A stretch of 13,997 bases of DNA from Gemmataceae bacterium (GTDB taxonomy: Bacteria > Planctomycetota > Planctomycetia > Gemmatales > Gemmataceae): contig JADLBT010000323.1 of the NCBI GenBank assembly GCA_020847555.1, positions 1 to 13,997 on the forward strand. Reading direction: 5' to 3'. Below are positions 1 through 7,104 of this stretch, one piece after another. The position numbers and the translations under genes were made by a program. Below the pieces are notes generated by a model. It was not told where the DNA came from. It saw only the letters and a list, made by a program, of their open reading frames with translations, and ran no database searches. Each line of letters starts with the position of its first letter. Position 1 is the stretch's first letter.

Positions 1-20
1 CACTCATCCGAGGTCACGTC

Positions 21-1379
21 ATGACCCTGACACGCCGCGCCTGGCTGAAACTCCTCCTCGCCGGCCTGCCTCTGTCCGCTCTCCGCGTGGGCCGCAGCGA
101 ATCGGCCCAGCCGGAACGACGGCCGGCACCACTCAAGATCACCGGGCTGCGCGTCACGCCGGTGGCGCTCCCCGACCCGCCGCTGCTCGCCGCGAGCGGC
201 TGTCACGGCCCTTACTTTCTCCGCAATGTCGTCGAACTCGAAACCGACGGCCGTCTCGTCGGTGTCGGCGAGACGCGGGGCGGAGAGGCCACGACGCAGG
301 GGCTGGAGAAGGCCCGCGCCCTGGTCGTCGGCCGGAACGCCTTCGCCTACCGCGCGTTCGCCCGGCAGCTGCTCGCCCTCAGCCCGGCCGTTTACGCCGC
401 CGTCGAGATGGCGTGCCTGGACGCCTGCGGCCGCGCGACTGGCCGGCGGCTGTCCGAACTTCTCGGCGGTCCGGTGCGCGATGAGGTCGAGTTCGCCGCG
501 TACCTCTTCTACCGCTACGCCGCCGACCACCCGCGGCTGCTCGCCGATCGCCGCCTCGTGGACCGGCGCGGCCGCGGGAAGGAGGCGCTTGACGACTGGG
601 GCGAGGTCCGCACTCCGGAGGCGATGGTGCGCACGGCCGAGCGGTTCCGCCGCACCTGGGGCTTCCGCGTCTTCAAACTCAAGGCCGGCGTGCTGCCGCC
701 GAGGGTCGAGCTGGAGACGATGCGCGCCCTCGACGCCCACTTCAGCGGCAAGATGCCACTGCGCATCGATCCGAACGCCCGCTGGCGCACCGAGACGGCG
801 ATCGCCGCCGCGAAGGATCTGCGCCGCGTCAACCTGGAGTACTACGAGGATCCGGTGCGCGGGCAGGAGGCGATGGCGGAAGTGCGGCGGACCACGATGC
901 TCTGCATGAGCACGAACATGTGCGTCACTCGCTTCGAGCATGTCGCGCCGGCGGTCAAGCTGCATCCAATCGATGTGGTGCTGGGCGACCATCACTACTG
1001 GGGTGGGATCCCGGCGTGTCAGGAACTGGGGCGCCTCTGCGCGGCGCTCGGGTGGGGTCTGAGCCAGCACAGCAACAATCACGCCGGGCTGACGATGGCG
1101 GCGATGATCCACGTCGGCGCCTGCGTCCCGCAGTTGACGATCGCCAGCGACACGCACTACCCGTGGCTGCCCGAAGGGGCGGACCTGATCCAGGGGCCGA
1201 AGCTGTCCATCCGTGAGGGGCGGATGCGGGTGCCGGAAGGGCCGGGACTCGGGGTGCAACTCGATCGGGATAAGCTGGCACGAGCGCACGAGGTGTATCG
1301 CAAGTGCGGCATGCGCGAGCGCGACGACGCCTCCACGATGCGGCTGGTCGAACCGGGCTGGAAGCGGGAGCTGTTCTGA
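21..1379 (+). CDS. Tat-exported enolase-superfamily protein, glucarate dehydratase-like
   Basis: Probable acid-sugar dehydratase of the mandelate racemase/muconate lactonizing (enolase) superfamily, 452 aa. It opens with a twin-arginine leader (TRRAWLKLLLAGL, residues 4-16), so it is probably folded and then exported. The catalytic layout follows glucarate dehydratase: KxK at K219/K221; metal ligands D250 (in RIDPNARW), E276 (in YYEDP) and N299 (in STNM); and a D323 (GDHHYWGG) plus H350 (QHSNNHAG) dyad. The same HSNNH block occurs in E. coli GlucD. The start is chosen because the Tat motif follows it directly; the ribosome site upstream is weak. It converges with the UGA-containing gene to its right. 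Family assignment is secure. The exact substrate (glucarate, galactarate or another aldarate) cannot be read from sequence, and an exported location would be unusual because characterised relatives are cytosolic. Confidence 0.85.
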   Translation: MTLTRRAWLKLLLAGLPLSALRVGRSESAQPERRPAPLKITGLRVTPVALPDPPLLAASGCHGPYFLRNVVELETDGRLVGVGETRGGEATTQGLEKARALVVGRNAFAYRAFARQLLALSPAVYAAVEMACLDACGRATGRRLSELLGGPVRDEVEFAAYLFYRYAADHPRLLADRRLVDRRGRGKEALDDWGEVRTPEAMVRTAERFRRTWGFRVFKLKAGVLPPRVELETMRALDAHFSGKMPLRIDPNARWRTETAIAAAKDLRRVNLEYYEDPVRGQEAMAEVRRTTMLCMSTNMCVTRFEHVAPAVKLHPIDVVLGDHHYWGGIPACQELGRLCAALGWGLSQHSNNHAGLTMAAMIHVGACVPQLTIASDTHYPWLPEGADLIQGPKLSIREGRMRVPEGPGLGVQLDRDKLARAHEVYRKCGMRERDDASTMRLVEPGWKRELF

Positions 1380-1410
1380 AACGCGGCCCGGCTCGGTGCT
1401 GGCGTGCCTA

Positions 1411-1475
1411 CCCGCCCGCAGCGTCAGCGACGGGCGCTGCAAGTGTCCGTCGCTGACGCTGCGGGCTGGTCGGCA
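1411..1475. repeat. Palindromic intergenic repeat, copy 1
   Basis: Two perfect 20-base arms, 1414-1433 (GCCCGCAGCGTCAGCGACGG) and 1447-1466, are reverse complements around a 13-base spacer. Weaker pairing extends outward, followed by CGGGCTGGTCGG-type sequence that recurs at 5853-5864. The core AGCGTCAGCGACG is also present in the repeat at 9634-9646. It lies just past the stop of the enolase-superfamily gene, between two converging genes, where it could fold as a bidirectional terminator. Because its length in both strands is open, it can also extend reading frames that run into it. Confidence 0.8.
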
Positions 1476-1481
1476 CGCTTC

Positions 1482-2555
1482 GCGTTCGGGACAAGCACTT
1501 TTCCGGCCCGTCAGTCCGCTCTTCAGCGCCCCGTGGGGCAGGCGGATGGCCGGCACGGGGACGCGGCCGTTGGGCGTCCGGTTCCGCCACGGGAACGGAT
1601 CGACGATCTCGACGGGCCGCGTCGAGATGCGCTCGCCCAGGATGCCCTCGAAGATGGAGGCGTACAGCTTCTCGATCGGCTGCAGGCTGTGGGCGGCCAG
1701 GAGCATGTGAACCCGGCCCTGGTTACCCAGCACCCAGCGGCGGCCAGCCCGGTCGGCGACCGGGGCGGCGCCGAGCGCGGCCCTGACCTGCGCCGTCTCT
1801 TGCAGATGCCGGAACTTGACGTCCGGCCCGTTGATCGGCACCGGCTGGAGCTTCGGCGCCAGCGGTCGGCCGCTTGGGTCGCGGTACGTCAGCTGGCTGT
1901 TCGCATCCTCGTCCACCGGCGGATCATAGGTGACCGGCTCGACAGCCAGGCCGTGTTCGGTGCGGAGCCTGGCGGCGTGAGCCTTGCGGAAGCTCGCCTT
2001 GAACGCGGCCCCGGTGCCCCTGGCGTCGGCGAGTGCCTTCGTGGCGGTCTCGACCACCCACTTCGCCTCGCGCAGCATGGTCGCCGCGTTCACTGGCCCG
2101 GCGACGCAGTGCAGCACCCGGCCATCCTGGGCGCAGAAGTAGGCGGCGACGTTCCCGCCCTGTTTTTGCTTGCCGACGATGCGGAAGGTGCCGACCTTCT
2201 GGTAGGCCGAGCAGAAGTGTTCGTTGAGGTACGTGCCGACCTCAGCGTTCGCCAGCGCGTTGACACGCAACGCCTCGGCGTTGTTTCAGGTGAAGTCCGG
2301 GTTTTCAAACAGCCCGGAGATGTGCAGCACGAAGACGAGTTTCTCCTCCTTGAGAGCGCTGCGGGCCGCCTCGCTCGGGTTCTTGAAGAACTTGACGGCG
2401 GTGCCGTGGTCGCCGGTGCATTCGGCAGCGGGTTTGTCCAGGACGGTGCCCGTCGGTTTCACCTTGCCGCCGGCCGGCTCGCGCGCCCCGGCGGAACCGA
2501 GCAGTCCCAGGACGAGGAGCAGCCCAGCCGCAGTGTACAGAAGGATTCGACGCAC
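1482..2555 (-). CDS. Secreted thioredoxin-like protein with in-frame UGA; candidate selenoprotein
   Basis: Starts at a GTG (2553-2555), 5 bases after a strong AGGAGGT (2561-2567). Residues 1-24 form a signal peptide (RRILLYTAAGLLLVLGLLG). A thioredoxin-like strand (KLVFVLHISGLFENPDFT) leads to codon 90, a TGA at 2286-2288. The same frame then continues without a stop: NNAEALRVNAL, VGTYLNEHF, KQKQGGNVAAYFC, LREAKWVVETATKALADARG, and further on VHMLLAAHSLQPIEKLYASI and GERISTRPVEIVDPFPW. This has clear protein character on both sides of the UGA. In thioredoxin-7/DUF255-like proteins a redox Cys is expected about here, so UGA plausibly encodes selenocysteine. A SECIS-like hairpin begins a few bases later. 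Alternatives are a nonsense mutation or a sequence error in a Cys codon. The C-terminus is not defined: the frame stays open through the 1411-1475 repeat and antisense to the next gene, so the left coordinate is only where the repeat begins. Conventional calling would give an 89-aa truncated ORF, 2286-2555. Confidence 0.6.
2252..2278 (-). promoter_or_regulatory. Candidate bacterial SECIS hairpin
   Basis: Immediately 3' of the UGA on the minus-strand mRNA, GCGUUG (2273-2268) pairs perfectly with CAACGC (2262-2257) around a 5-base loop, CGUGU (2267-2263). Pairing extends below with C-G, C-G, G-U and one further G-C pair, separated by single-base bulges. The apical loop starts 19 bases after the UGA and has a G within its first two bases; both features agree with the published bacterial SECIS consensus. 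A competing hairpin (CAACGC at 2283-2278 with GCGUUG at 2273-2268, loop CGAG) shares one arm. This is a fold read by eye, not a calculated one. Confidence 0.5.
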
Positions 2556-2560
2556 GTTTG

Positions 2561-2600
2561 ACCTCCTTTACGAAGCTGGTCCCCGGTAGGCCAACCGGGG
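2561..2600 (-). promoter_or_regulatory. Ribosome binding site and leader hairpin of the UGA-containing gene
   Basis: AGGAGGT at 2561-2567 lies 5 bases before the GTG start and decides that start. Just upstream, 2581-2600 is a perfect hairpin: CCCCGGT, loop AGGCCA, ACCGGGG. It would lie in the 5' leader next to the ribosome site. No convincing -10/-35 pair was found between it and 2690. Confidence 0.6.
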
Positions 2601-2692
2601 TCAGGGGCGGAACAAGCCCACACAAGACCCTTCATCAGTTTAGACGAACCGATTTCGGAACCCGAGTGGGGTTTTGCGCCCTTGTTACAAAG

Positions 2693-2745
2693 GGTGGCGC
2701 CCCGCGGGCCAGATCTGCCCGGCAGTTGGCCCACGGGGCGCCACC
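2693..2745. repeat. 53-bp near-perfect inverted repeat, possible terminator
   Basis: Arms of 19 bases, 2693-2711 and 2727-2745 (TGGCCCACGGGGCGCCACC), pair with a single mismatch. The 15-base loop itself contains a short palindrome (CTGCCCGGCAG). It lies about 75 bases past the stop of the GNAT gene and upstream of the UGA-containing gene, both leftward, so it could end GNAT transcription. The sequence after it on the minus strand (CCTTTGTAACAAGG) is only weakly U-rich and is itself semi-palindromic. It does not share the core of the other repeats in the window. The rest of the 2556-2819 gap shows nothing further that can be supported. Confidence 0.65.
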
Positions 2746-2819
2746 TGTGAACTTTTCCCAATCCCTTGCACACCATTCCCCCTGTCCCTGCACCAGGCTC
2801 AAATCAGGCACAATTCCCG

Positions 2820-3269
2820 TCAGTCCTCGACGGTCCGCTCCAGATCGTACCGATCCAGCCCCTTGCCGTAGCCGTCCGGCGTGACGCCTACCACCCGGAA
2901 GCCGAGTTTCCGGTAGAAGCCGACCGTTTCGTTGCTGGTGTTCAGCACAATCCTGTCAACCTCGGGAAGCTGGGCAATGCGCTCCAACCGGGCCAGGGCG
3001 AGCGCGCGGCCCAGTCCCTGCCCGTGCCGGTCGCGGTGGACCATCCCCCAGGTGAGCACCGCCGTCTTCCCTCCGTCGCGCACCCCGAACCCACCGCACC
3101 CGACCACGGCTCCGTCGTCGTCGCACAGGATGCCGAAATAGCCGGGCTGCGCATCCAGGAAGGCGCGGAAGGCGTCCCGGTCGCCCGGCCCGAAGTAGCG
3201 GTCGGCGTTGCTGTCGAAGATGGCGAGGCAGGCCGGATGGTCTGCGGCGAGGCAGGGGCGGTAGAGCAT
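2820..3269 (-). CDS. GNAT-family N-acetyltransferase
   Basis: A single-domain Gcn5-related acetyltransferase of 149 aa, the usual length. Acetyl-CoA motif A is visible as strand AVLTWGMVHRD followed by HGQGLGRAL (residues 82-90), in which H replaces the usual first R/Q of the R/QxxGxG loop. The C-terminal GFYRKLGFRVVG (117-128) is the typical motif B strand-helix-strand. It is probably cytosolic, with no signal peptide or membrane segment. The start is supported by GGAGGGG about 8 bases upstream. The acceptor substrate (amine, peptide N-terminus or small molecule) cannot be deduced. It is transcribed away from the ATPase with only 38 bases between start codons, so promoters of the two genes must overlap each other or the coding sequence. 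Confidence 0.85.
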   Translation of the reverse strand: MLYRPCLAADHPACLAIFDSNADRYFGPGDRDAFRAFLDAQPGYFGILCDDDGAVVGCGGFGVRDGGKTAVLTWGMVHRDRHGQGLGRALALARLERIAQLPEVDRIVLNTSNETVGFYRKLGFRVVGVTPDGYGKGLDRYDLERTVED

Positions 3270-3295
3270 GGCAACGTCCCCTCCGGACGGAAGCC

Positions 3296-3308
3296 TACAA
3301 TGTCGTCA
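3296..3308 (+). promoter_or_regulatory. Candidate -10 element for a leaderless ATPase mRNA
   Basis: TACAAT at 3296-3301 matches TATAAT at five of six positions and ends six bases before the ATG at 3308. Transcription starting at the usual distance would begin on or next to the A of the start codon. No purine-rich ribosome site precedes this ATG (GTCGTC does), which is what a leaderless message would look like. No good -35 hexamer is seen. Confidence 0.4.
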
Positions 3309-5818
3309 TGAACCAGACGCAACTCCGGGGTCTGACTGCCGCCGAGGTGGCTGAGCGCGTGCGCCGAGGGCAGGTCAACCGCACCCCACGCTCCGAATGG
3401 AAAGCGTACGCCCGCATCGTGGCGCGGAACCTGTTCACCTGGTTCAACGCCATGGTGGTGCCGGCCGCGGTCGCCCTCGTCGCCCTGCACGAGTACCAGG
3501 GCGGCATCGCCGTCAGCGGAATGGCGGTCGCCAACACCCTCATCGGCCTGGTCCAGGAGATCCGCGCCAAGCGCCACCTGGACAGGCTCGCGATCCTCGT
3601 CGAGTCGCGTGCTCGGGTGGTACGCGACGGGGTCGCGCAGGCCATCCCGGCCGGCGCGGTTGTCCTGGGGGATTGTATCCTGCTGGCGGCCGGCGACGCG
3701 GTTGTCGCCGACGGGCCAGTGCTCGACGCCCGGTTCCTGGAGGTCGATGAGGCGCTGCTGACCGGCGAGTCCGACCCGGTTCGCCGTCAGCCTGGGGACC
3801 GGCTGCTGTCCGGGAGCGTGTGCGTGGCCGGCGAGGGCGCTTACCGGGCGGAGAAGGTCGGTGGCGAGGCGTTCGCCCAGCACACCTCGGCTCAGGCACG
3901 CCGCTACCACTACACCGCCAGCCCGCTGACGCGCGTCATCGACCGGCTGATTCAAATCCTGTCGGTGACGGCGGTCGTGCTGTGCCTGATCTACACCACC
4001 GTCTACCTGCTGACCAGCTATCACGACGTGGCCGCGGTCGAGTACCCCGACCTGATCGACGCCAGGCCGCGCGAGGCGGAGCGGCGCGTCTACGTCCGCA
4101 TGGTGGCTGCCACCATCACGTCGATGGTCCCGCAGGGTCTGGTCCTGACGGCGACCCTCGCCTTCACCATTGGCGCCGTCGTGATGAGCCGGCGCGGGGC
4201 CGTCGTCCAGCGCCTGCACGCGGTCGAGGCGATGGCAGCCGTCGATGTCGTCTGCACCGACAAGACCGGCACCCTGACAACCAACCGGCTGGAACTGGAC
4301 CGGGTGGCGGCGCTCGGCGGCGGACCGGGCGCGACGGAGGTGCGCCGGCTGCTGAGCGTGTTCGCATCGGTGTCGATCGACCAGAACAACAAGAACATCC
4401 AGGCTCTGCGTGCCGCTCTTGGGGAGGCCCGCGCCGACCTGCTCGACCAGATGCCGTTCAAATCGCAGAACCGCTACAGCGCAGTCCGCGTGCGTGACGG
4501 CGAGGGCGAGCGCGTGCTGGTGATGGGCGCGTGCGAGGCGCTGCGTCCGCACCTCCGGGGGTCCGGGCCGGACGGCTGGGAGGCCACCTGGAAGGAGCTG
4601 ATGACAACCGGCCTGCGCGTCCTGATGTTCGCCGAGTCCGACCACCGGGCGCCGTTCGTCGGGACGCTCGACGGCTTCCCGCTGCGGCCGCTCGCGCTGG
4701 TGGCGTTGAGCGACGAGCTGCGGCCGGAGGCCGGCGCGGTGCTCGAGAAGCTGGCGGACCAGGGCATCACCTTCAAGGTGATCTCCGGCGACAACCCGGA
4801 GACGGTCCGGGCGACGGTCGCCCACCTCAACCTGCCGCTGGCGCACGAGCCGGTCGTCACCGGGGACATGCTCGAATCGGCCCCGGACCGGGACGAGTTG
4901 ATCGAGCAGCGCAGCGTGTTCGGCCGCGTCTCGCCGCAGCAGAAGGTGGCCATCGTCCAGACGCTGAAGGAGCGCGGCCGGTTCGTGGCAATGATCGGGG
5001 ACGGCGTCAACGACGTGCTGCCGATCAAGAACGCGCAGCTTGGGATCGCGATGGGGGAGGGGAGCCAGGCGAGCAAGGCGGTCGCCGGGCTGGTGCTGGA
5101 GAACAACGACTTCGCCCTGCTGCCGGAGACGCTGGAGGAGGGGCGGACGATCGTCCGCAACCTGCGCCGGTCGGCGAAGCTGTTCCTGACGAAGAACGTC
5201 TACTCGCTATTCCTGCTCCTGCCGGGGGCGGTCGGCCTGCTCGGGCTGCCGTTCCCGTACGTTCCGCAGCAGGTGACGCTGCTGAACTGGCTGGTGATCG
5301 GCATGCCCGCCCTGGCGATCGCGCTGAGCCGGGAGCGCTCGCAGACGCCGACGCGGACCGACTTCCTGCGCGAGGTCGGGTGGTTCGCGCTCCGCACCGG
5401 GGTGGTGTTCGCGCTGGCCGGGCTGGTCGTGCTGGTGTTCGCCATGCACGTGTGGGCCGTATCCGACCCCGAACAGACGGTCCGCCGGGCGCGCACGTTC
5501 CTCCTGACGACACTGGTCTTGCTGGGGATCACGGCGTTGTTTCGCGCGCTGCGCGACGGCGAGAGCCAGCCGCTGCTGGGCGACCGGCGGTTCCGATGGG
5601 TGATGGGGGCAGCCGTGCCGGTGTATCTGCTGGCGATGTACTGGCCGCCAGCGCAGGAGTTCTTCCAGCTGGCGGCGCTGGACCTGACCGACTGGACGCG
5701 CGTGCTGGGGATCGCGCTGCCGGCCTGGGCGCTGTCGGTGCTCAGCGATCGCATCCCGTACGAGCGCGTGTTCCCGCCGCCCCGCGCGCGCCGGGCGCCG
5801 TCCGCGCCCGAAGCGTAA
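3308..5818 (+). CDS. CtpE-like P-type cation-transporting ATPase
   Basis: An 836-aa P-type ATPase of the HAD superfamily, complete from actuator to C-terminal membrane domain. Actuator TGES begins at T152; the phosphorylated aspartate is D318 in DKTGTLT; the hinge is GDGVND (G564-D569). Membrane segments lie near residues 43-85 (two), 212-236, 263-292, and then about six after residue 631, giving a ten-segment topology. There is no N-terminal heavy-metal domain. The spacing and the GDGVNDVLPIKNAQLGIAMG, SKAVA and LFLTKNVYS blocks resemble mycobacterial CtpE, a calcium-linked transporter, more than Kdp, Zn or Cu pumps. The M4 motif reads VPQGL, with Q276 where most P2-type pumps have Glu (PEGL), so ion preference is uncertain. 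The stop codon (5816-5818) lies inside an intergenic repeat, so the last residues may be repeat-derived. It converges with the D-threonine-aldolase-like gene. Confidence 0.88.
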   Translation: MNQTQLRGLTAAEVAERVRRGQVNRTPRSEWKAYARIVARNLFTWFNAMVVPAAVALVALHEYQGGIAVSGMAVANTLIGLVQEIRAKRHLDRLAILVESRARVVRDGVAQAIPAGAVVLGDCILLAAGDAVVADGPVLDARFLEVDEALLTGESDPVRRQPGDRLLSGSVCVAGEGAYRAEKVGGEAFAQHTSAQARRYHYTASPLTRVIDRLIQILSVTAVVLCLIYTTVYLLTSYHDVAAVEYPDLIDARPREAERRVYVRMVAATITSMVPQGLVLTATLAFTIGAVVMSRRGAVVQRLHAVEAMAAVDVVCTDKTGTLTTNRLELDRVAALGGGPGATEVRRLLSVFASVSIDQNNKNIQALRAALGEARADLLDQMPFKSQNRYSAVRVRDGEGERVLVMGACEALRPHLRGSGPDGWEATWKELMTTGLRVLMFAESDHRAPFVGTLDGFPLRPLALVALSDELRPEAGAVLEKLADQGITFKVISGDNPETVRATVAHLNLPLAHEPVVTGDMLESAPDRDELIEQRSVFGRVSPQQKVAIVQTLKERGRFVAMIGDGVNDVLPIKNAQLGIAMGEGSQASKAVAGLVLENNDFALLPETLEEGRTIVRNLRRSAKLFLTKNVYSLFLLLPGAVGLLGLPFPYVPQQVTLLNWLVIGMPALAIALSRERSQTPTRTDFLREVGWFALRTGVVFALAGLVVLVFAMHVWAVSDPEQTVRRARTFLLTTLVLLGITALFRALRDGESQPLLGDRRFRWVMGAAVPVYLLAMYWPPAQEFFQLAALDLTDWTRVLGIALPAWALSVLSDRIPYERVFPPPRARRAPSAPEA

Positions 5819-5872
5819 GCGCGGGATCTTGGCTGGCCCGTCGCTGGCGCTCCGGGCTGGTCGGACGGCGCC
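5805..5872. repeat. Palindromic intergenic repeat, copy 2, overlapping the ATPase stop codon
   Basis: CGCCCGAAGCGTAAGCG at 5805-5821 is identical to 11421-11437. 5843-5872 matches the reverse complement of 11495-11524 with one difference over 30 bases, and CGGGCTGGTCGG is shared with copy 1. The TAA of the ATPase gene is in the AGCGTAAGCG part. A small hairpin follows at 5877-5894 (GAAGCC, loop CGGCCA, GGCTTC) at the end of the converging gene and could help terminate both transcripts. Confidence 0.75.
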
Positions 5873-5892
5873 AGCGGAAGCCCGGCCAGGCT

Positions 5893-7104
5893 TCAGCCGC
5901 GCTCGCCCCCCGGCGTGGCCGTCTCGCGCCGCGCGACGGTGGGCCAGACGGCCTCGACGCGGTCGCCGCGCATCGCGTACAGGCGGTCGTACAGGTTCAC
6001 GGTCGGGTCGCAGTGCGGCACGAGGAACGCCAGCCGCTCGCCGAGGCGCGGCAGCATCGCCCCCTTCGTGGCGGTGACGGTCCCGAACTCGTCGCCGGCG
6101 CGGGCGTAGGTCAGACCGTCACGCCCCCGCGCCTCCGGCCGGTGCGGCCCGTCGGTGGAGAACGCCTTGGTGCCGGCATCGACAGTGACGCGATCCGGGT
6201 GGGTGGCGCTGACCACGGTCGTCAGCACCGTCAGGCTCGGCCGGAAGTCGGTGTAGACGGGGCCGTCGCGGCCGCCAATGCGGCGATAATCGACGTCCAT
6301 GAAGACGTAGGAGCCGACCTGCAGCTCGGTGACGCCGCGCACGGCGCTGTCGATGTTGTATGTGCCGGTGCTGCCGCCCGAGAGGATCGGCACGTCGAGC
6401 CCCGCCTTCGCCAGCAACTCACGCGTCTCGGCCGCCAGCGTCATCGCGGCGCGCGACACCTTCGCGCGGTTTGCGAAGCCGACCGCGTGCGAGGCGTGGC
6501 CGGCGTAGGCCTGCACCCCCCGCAGGCGCAGCGACCGCTCGCGGGCGATCTGCTGGGCCAGCCGCAGGGCGGGCTGGCCGGGCTGAATCCCGGTGCGCCG
6601 GTCGCCCACGTCCACGTCGATGAGGACGTCCACGACCACGCCGGCCGCCCGCGCCGCCTCGACGAGCAGCTCGACCTGCCGCGCGTGCCCGACCGCCAGC
6701 AATACCGCCCCCGGCCGCCGCGCCAGGGCGGCCATGCGGGCGAGCTTCGGCGGCTCGAGGACTGGGGAGGTGAGCAGCACCCCGCGGACGCCGGCGGCGA
6801 CCATCGCCTCGGCCTCCGGCACGGTGGCGACGCACACACCGAGGGCGCCGGCGGCGACCTGGCGGCGGGCGATCTCCGGACACTTGTGGGTCTTCGCGTG
6901 CGGCCGCAACCCGCACCCGGCCCGCTTGCCGTGTTCGGCCATCGTGCGCAGGTTCGCCTCGAAGGCGGCGAGATCGATCAGCAGGGCCGGGGTGGGCAGG
7001 TCGGCCTTCGTCAGGGGCCGCGGCGGTTCGTGGGGCTGGGCGGTGGCCGCGGCCAGGCCGGCGGCCAGGCCGGCGCCGAGAAAGGTGCGGCGGGGGAGAG
7101 GCAT
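5893..7104 (-). CDS. Tat-exported D-threonine aldolase / D-serine dehydratase-like PLP enzyme
   Basis: A 403-aa fold-type III (alanine racemase-like) PLP enzyme. Residues 1-22 are a twin-arginine leader (PRRTFLGAGLAAGLAAATA). The PLP lysine is K71 in RPHAKTHK, the hallmark of the DSD1/D-threonine aldolase family. The barrel continues through VDVLIDVDVGDRRTG, the phosphate-binding region LSGGSTGTY, and a C-terminal beta domain. H364 and D366 in VPHCDPTVNLYD correspond to the metal-binding His/Cys-Asp pair of D-threonine aldolases. The start is set by AGGAG 6 bases upstream. The likely reaction is retro-aldol cleavage or dehydration of a D-beta-hydroxy amino acid, perhaps outside the cytoplasm. 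Exact specificity (D-threonine, D-serine or hydroxyaspartate) cannot be read. It is divergent from the 7374 operon across a 269-base gap. Confidence 0.87.
   Translation of the reverse strand: MPLPRRTFLGAGLAAGLAAATAQPHEPPRPLTKADLPTPALLIDLAAFEANLRTMAEHGKRAGCGLRPHAKTHKCPEIARRQVAAGALGVCVATVPEAEAMVAAGVRGVLLTSPVLEPPKLARMAALARRPGAVLLAVGHARQVELLVEAARAAGVVVDVLIDVDVGDRRTGIQPGQPALRLAQQIARERSLRLRGVQAYAGHASHAVGFANRAKVSRAAMTLAAETRELLAKAGLDVPILSGGSTGTYNIDSAVRGVTELQVGSYVFMDVDYRRIGGRDGPVYTDFRPSLTVLTTVVSATHPDRVTVDAGTKAFSTDGPHRPEARGRDGLTYARAGDEFGTVTATKGAMLPRLGERLAFLVPHCDPTVNLYDRLYAMRGDRVEAVWPTVARRETATPGGERG

Noticed and set aside
2286..2555. Complete 89-aa small secreted protein
   Set aside because: The thioredoxin-like fold would be cut after its first strand, while the same frame continues as plausible protein beyond the UGA.
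1404..2561. 385-codon plus-strand open frame
   Set aside because: It is the exact complement, in register, of the UGA-containing gene. The minus strand has the signal peptide, the ribosome site and the protein-like sequence.
2942..4846. 634-codon minus-strand open frame
   Set aside because: Antisense to the ATPase and in another frame of the GNAT gene; composition is typical of a shadow frame.
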